Assembly (NCBI GenBank): GCA_018268915.1
Contig: JAFDVQ010000003.1
Coordinates: forward strand, 124,001-188,000
Length of the DNA stretch: 64,000 nt
Reading direction: 5' to 3'
Source of the DNA: Acidobacteriota bacterium
Lineage (GTDB): Bacteria > Acidobacteriota > Terriglobia > Terriglobales > Acidobacteriaceae
The position numbers were made by a program, and so were the translations under genes. The number at the start of each line of letters is the position of its first letter. Positions within the stretch are counted from its first letter, which is position 1. The notes beneath the pieces were generated by a model. It was not told where the DNA came from. It worked only from the letters and a program-made list of their open reading frames with translations, and made no database searches. Of the stretch, positions 60,660-64,000 are shown one piece after another.

Positions 60660-62696
60660 ATGGGGCGAATCCGTGTACTTTCTGACCAGGTAGCCAATCA
60701 AATCGCTGCCGGTGAGGTTGTCGATCGCCCCGCATCCGTCGTAAAAGAACTCCTCGAAAACTCCCTCGACGCTGGCGCAAATCGCATTCGCATTGAAGTC
60801 GAAGCGGGTGGCCGCAAACTCATTCGCATCTCCGACGATGGCCACGGTATGAATCGCGACGACGCGCTTCTCGCCTTCGAGCGGCATGCAACGTCCAAGC
60901 TCCGCACAGCCGACGAACTACTCTCCATCGCGACTTTAGGATTCCGCGGAGAAGCGCTACCCTCCATCGCCTCCGTCGCCCGCGTCTCGCTCGACACCGC
61001 AACCGGCGACGAACCCTCCGGCACGCATCTCGAAATCGCTGGCGGCAAAATTCATCACGTCGATGACGCCGCTCTTCCCCGCGGCACAACCATCTCCGTC
61101 TCCGACCTCTTCTTCAACACCCCCGCACGCCGCAAATTTCTTCGCGCTGAATCGACCGAGCTTTCGCACGTCACCGCTCTTGTCACGCACTACGCGCTCG
61201 CTCATCCTGAGAAGCACTTCGAACTGCTCTCCGCCTCGCATTCTCTCGTCAGCGCTCCCCCTGTAAGCCGGCCGGCCGAGCGTATCTACCAGATCTTCGG
61301 CAAAGACACTCTCGCTCAACTTCTTCCCGTCGCCGCCGAGACCCAACTCGATCGCTCCGGACTCCCCGAGCCTCCACCCTGGAAGCGGGATCCTGACGAA
61401 CCTCCCCGCATTCCCGGTTCGTTCCGGCTTTCCGGTTTCTACTCCAAGCCTGAACTCCAGAAGCTCAATCGCAACTCGATCTACATCTTCGTCAACAAAC
61501 GCCTCATCCGCGATCGCCTTCTCCTTCACGCCATCAGCGAGGCCTACCGCAACATCATCCCGCCAACCAGCTACCCGGTCGTGCTCCTCTTCCTCGAAAT
61601 GCCGCCCGAGGAAGTCGACGTCAACGTTCATCCCGCAAAGACCGAGGTTCGTTTCCGCCAGCAATCCCTCATTCACGACTTCGTTCGCGACAGCCTCCGC
61701 AACGCGCTCATCGCCGCCCGTCCCGTTGCCGGATTCAAAGCCGCGCTTGAATCCTCTCCCGCCGCTACTCCCTCCCTCATCCCCGTTCCCGGATCGCGTC
61801 TCCCTGGCTCGCCCGATCAGTCCTCCGCAGAAGACACTCCCGACCAGCCGCCCAGCGCCGCCGCTGAACCCTTCCGGCTCACCTCAAAGCCGCTCACCCC
61901 CGTCCCCGGAAAACTCCCGTTCGGCGAGCGCGACGTCGCCGTTCATTTCGAACAGGAATCGCTCCGCCAGGCGGCCGCAGCCCTCATGGAGCCGCCCCTC
62001 CCGGCCCACCTGAGCTGCTCGTCTGACGCACTCGACACCCTGCCTCCACCCTCCGAGGCTGCCGCCCAGATCGAAGCCGAGCAGGCCGCCACCACCCTCA
62101 ACCGTCTCGGCTCACTCCGCCCCATGGGTCAGCTCCGCGACTCCTTCATCCTGGCTGCCGGCGAAGATGGCCTTTGGATCATCGACCAGCACGTCGCACA
62201 TGAGCGGGTGCTTTTCGAGAAGATCCTGCGCGACCGGCGCGTCGAGCACGTGCAGCGCCAGCGCCTTCTCATGCCGCTCCTGGTCGAGCTCAAGCCATGG
62301 CAGATGGTGATCTTTGCTCAGATTGCCGATGAACTTGAGCGCAATGGCTTTGAAGTCGAGCCCTTCGGCCCTCAGACCCTTGCCGTCAAGGCTGCCCCCG
62401 TCGGCCTCGAAGGTGCCTCCCTGGAGCGCATGCTGCACGAGGTCATCGAGCAGTCAACTGAAGCCTCTAACGAACCCTCGCTAAATGAAGACCTTACCGC
62501 TCTCCGCACCCGGATTGCCGCCTCCCTCGCCTGCCATTCGGCCATCAAGATCAATACCCCACTTGACCCAAAACGAATGGAATGGCTATTGTTGGAACTT
62601 GCAAAGACCGAGCATCCAACGAGTTGCCCCCACGGTCGGCCGATAGCTCTGCTGTACTCCTGGAAGGACATCCAGCGGGCCTTCCATCGAATTTAA
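60660..62696 (+). CDS. mutL: DNA mismatch repair protein MutL
   Basis: This 678-residue protein has the GHKL ATPase motifs VVKELLENSLDAGANRI, DDGHGMNRDDA, TLGFRGEALPSI and the middle domain FVNKRLIRDR. The C-terminus contains IDQHVAHERVLFE (the endonuclease-type D-Q-H-A-x2-E-x4-E with Ala changed to Val), ACHSAIK and CPHGRP, so it is probably an active nicking MutL, unlike the E. coli type. A Pro-rich linker joins the halves. MutS is not in the window. Confidence 0.97.
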   Translation: MGRIRVLSDQVANQIAAGEVVDRPASVVKELLENSLDAGANRIRIEVEAGGRKLIRISDDGHGMNRDDALLAFERHATSKLRTADELLSIATLGFRGEALPSIASVARVSLDTATGDEPSGTHLEIAGGKIHHVDDAALPRGTTISVSDLFFNTPARRKFLRAESTELSHVTALVTHYALAHPEKHFELLSASHSLVSAPPVSRPAERIYQIFGKDTLAQLLPVAAETQLDRSGLPEPPPWKRDPDEPPRIPGSFRLSGFYSKPELQKLNRNSIYIFVNKRLIRDRLLLHAISEAYRNIIPPTSYPVVLLFLEMPPEEVDVNVHPAKTEVRFRQQSLIHDFVRDSLRNALIAARPVAGFKAALESSPAATPSLIPVPGSRLPGSPDQSSAEDTPDQPPSAAAEPFRLTSKPLTPVPGKLPFGERDVAVHFEQESLRQAAAALMEPPLPAHLSCSSDALDTLPPPSEAAAQIEAEQAATTLNRLGSLRPMGQLRDSFILAAGEDGLWIIDQHVAHERVLFEKILRDRRVEHVQRQRLLMPLLVELKPWQMVIFAQIADELERNGFEVEPFGPQTLAVKAAPVGLEGASLERMLHEVIEQSTEASNEPSLNEDLTALRTRIAASLACHSAIKINTPLDPKRMEWLLLELAKTEHPTSCPHGRPIALLYSWKDIQRAFHRI

Positions 62697-62808
62697 ATCG
62701 CATTTAAGATAAAAACTTGGGGGTAGCTTTCTGCCAAGGCATGAGAGCTGCCGGGCGTAAAAGCTCACTAACGTTGCGGTTGCGCCAACCCGGAAGTGAG
62801 GTTTTTCT

Positions 62809-64000
62809 TTGACATCCGAGCAATTAGCACAAGCGCGCGCCGAAAGAATGCGCCAAAACGGCCTTGGAACTCTTACTCTGGAAGACGCCCGCACCTGGAT
62901 CGAAGAGACCGGGCTATGTCTTTTTCTTCCCAGAAGGCAATTCTCCACTTCTGTGGCCCCGTCCTTTGTTGAAGCAATCGCTGGGCGTCTCGAAGCCACC
63001 CCTGATCCGAAGACCATCGCACATGCAGAAGAGCTGCTCATTCGGCTTGAAAATGAAGGAGTTGCCGTCCGCCTCAACCTTCAGGGCCAGCCCGGCGAGC
63101 AACCCGATTTCGTCGTCGCAGCCTGGGTTCTTCCTTATGTCTACGCCCTTCGCGGAGACCGTGACTGGCGTCGCAGCCCCCAGCTGACCGGGTCGCGTCA
63201 GGTTTCTCAGCTTGCTGTTCATGTCTACAAGCTGCTTGAGGCCAACGAGCTCAACGTATCTCAGCTCAAGCAGGCTCTCGGCCGCGAAGTTTCAGAAGCC
63301 GCGGTCATTCGCGCCATTACCGAACTCTGGCAGCAGCTTCGCATCATCCCCGTCATCGCAGCGAAAGGCACGCCCGCTAAATGGCAGTTGCTCCGCACTC
63401 GTTTCCAGCGGGCAATCGCTGAAGGTGCTTCAACCTCGCAGGTCACTGCAATTTCGGTACTTGCCTCCATCTACCTGCAGGCCGTAATCGCCGCAACGAT
63501 GGAAGACGTCGAGCTCTTCCTGGCCGCCCTCACCGCCCGCAGCAAGATCCGCGAGGTCATTCGCGGCCTGGTCGCAACTCGCCAGGTGCATACCCTCTCG
63601 CTCGGACACGCCCCTCACTTCTACGTGGCCGGCACATTGCCCGAGTTCGAGCCCGTCTCCAGCTTGTTCGCGAACTCCACGCTCTCGGCTTCGTCCTACT
63701 TCACCCGCTCGTTCGACCGCGACGACGAAGCTCCAAGCCCGGCTGTCTCGGTTGTTCCGTTTGCGCATCAGCCGGCGGTTTTTCAGCCGCGGCCTCCAGC
63801 GCCCGCAACTCAGCCCGTTGCGGCCCCGCCCGCCCCGGTCCAGCAGCAACCTGAGCCTGCGAACCATCATGTACCGAGGACTCCGGTTCGCCGCCCCGTC
63901 ACGAACAGCAAGCACGAGATCGCGCGTCCGCACCACAATCGTCCTTCCTCGCACAAACCGGCGCCTCACAAGTCGGCATCGCCGAGCCGCACCGCTTCCA
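62809..64000 (+). CDS. Winged-helix-like hypothetical protein, 3' truncated
   Basis: The frame starts at TTG 62809, 7 bases after GTGAGG, and runs without a stop to the right edge (397 codons seen). It has helical segments with a winged-helix flavour (ELNVSQLKQALGREVSEAAV, IRAITELWQQLRIIPVIAAK) and a long Pro/His-rich low-complexity C-terminal part (QPRPPAPATQPVAAPPAPVQ). A DNA-binding role is inferred only from the fold. The N-terminal segment LEDARTWIEETGLCLFLPRR could be a separate helix bundle. No known family is named. Confidence 0.6.
   Translation, partial: MTSEQLAQARAERMRQNGLGTLTLEDARTWIEETGLCLFLPRRQFSTSVAPSFVEAIAGRLEATPDPKTIAHAEELLIRLENEGVAVRLNLQGQPGEQPDFVVAAWVLPYVYALRGDRDWRRSPQLTGSRQVSQLAVHVYKLLEANELNVSQLKQALGREVSEAAVIRAITELWQQLRIIPVIAAKGTPAKWQLLRTRFQRAIAEGASTSQVTAISVLASIYLQAVIAATMEDVELFLAALTARSKIREVIRGLVATRQVHTLSLGHAPHFYVAGTLPEFEPVSSLFANSTLSASSYFTRSFDRDDEAPSPAVSVVPFAHQPAVFQPRPPAPATQPVAAPPAPVQQQPEPANHHVPRTPVRRPVTNSKHEIARPHHNRPSSHKPAPHKSASPSRTAS

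Overview
This is a GC-rich, gene-dense chromosomal window that looks like an acidobacterium of the Terriglobia/Acidobacteriaceae type. That assignment is an inference. It rests on the mix of genes (exported TldD/PmbA pair, SpoIIE phosphatase with a DksA-type finger, Tes-like radical SAM protein, kelch protein ending in a Cys-Gly-rich tail, many short exported proteins) and on dispersed palindromes of the 'GGGTGCCCCAGGTCT' kind. No rRNA, tRNA, CRISPR array, integrase or phage structural gene was seen.

Layout. 1-2.8 kb: the start of an exported protein running off the left edge, an ABM-fold protein, a zinc-ribbon/sigma-like pair and an XRE repressor with a degenerate S24-like domain. 2.8-4.2 kb: dnaB. 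4.3-15.1 kb: four consecutive three-gene operons on the minus strand, each TadG-like, TadE-like, TadE-like, each with its own 300-440 bp leader and with no Tad secretion genes in the window. 15.5-19.4 kb: glycine cleavage genes gcvH, gcvPA and gcvPB, with a REP-associated tyrosine transposase (RAYT) and its REP palindromes sitting between gcvPA and gcvPB. 19.5-28.2 kb: small enzymes, CcdC-like protein, M48 protease, an exported TldD/TldE-like pair, RlpA lipoprotein. 28.2-32.7 kb: six-bladed kelch protein and a large radical SAM protein of the tetraether-synthase/COG1964 type, a candidate for membrane-spanning lipid synthesis. 32.9-37.4 kb: DUF4287, SpoIIE phosphatase, Tat-exported HAD enzyme, RcnB-like, FmdB-like, M20 peptidase. 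37.4-43.7 kb: two exported glycoside hydrolases (GH38, GH63-like) and a LOG-type protein. 43.8-49.6 kb: exported unknown, PcrA/UvrD, membrane protein, butyrate kinase. 49.7-56.4 kb: cold-shock protein, membrane protein, LytS/LytTR pair, PQQ-type propeller, a 51-residue lysine-rich protein, APC permease. 56.4-64 kb: DUF4406, DeoR-family regulator with a phased operator, adenosine deaminase, small membrane proteins, mini-M50 protease, mutL and a truncated winged-helix-like protein at the right edge.

How it fits together. Most genes are housekeeping or single-enzyme units. The strongest candidate for something not well described is the four-fold tandem Tad-pseudopilin array. The genes correspond by position between triplets, the middle proteins share a Cys motif, the first TadG carries a 12-fold TGSG repeat, and all four leaders contain a stem-bounded element of 55-63 nt ending in a similar GG..C...GTAA motif. 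A second theme is repeat invasion. REP palindromes, a 'GGGTGCCCCAGG' palindrome family and heptamer 'TGATCCC' repeats are scattered between genes, and several are read in frame at gene ends or inside gcvPB and pcrA.
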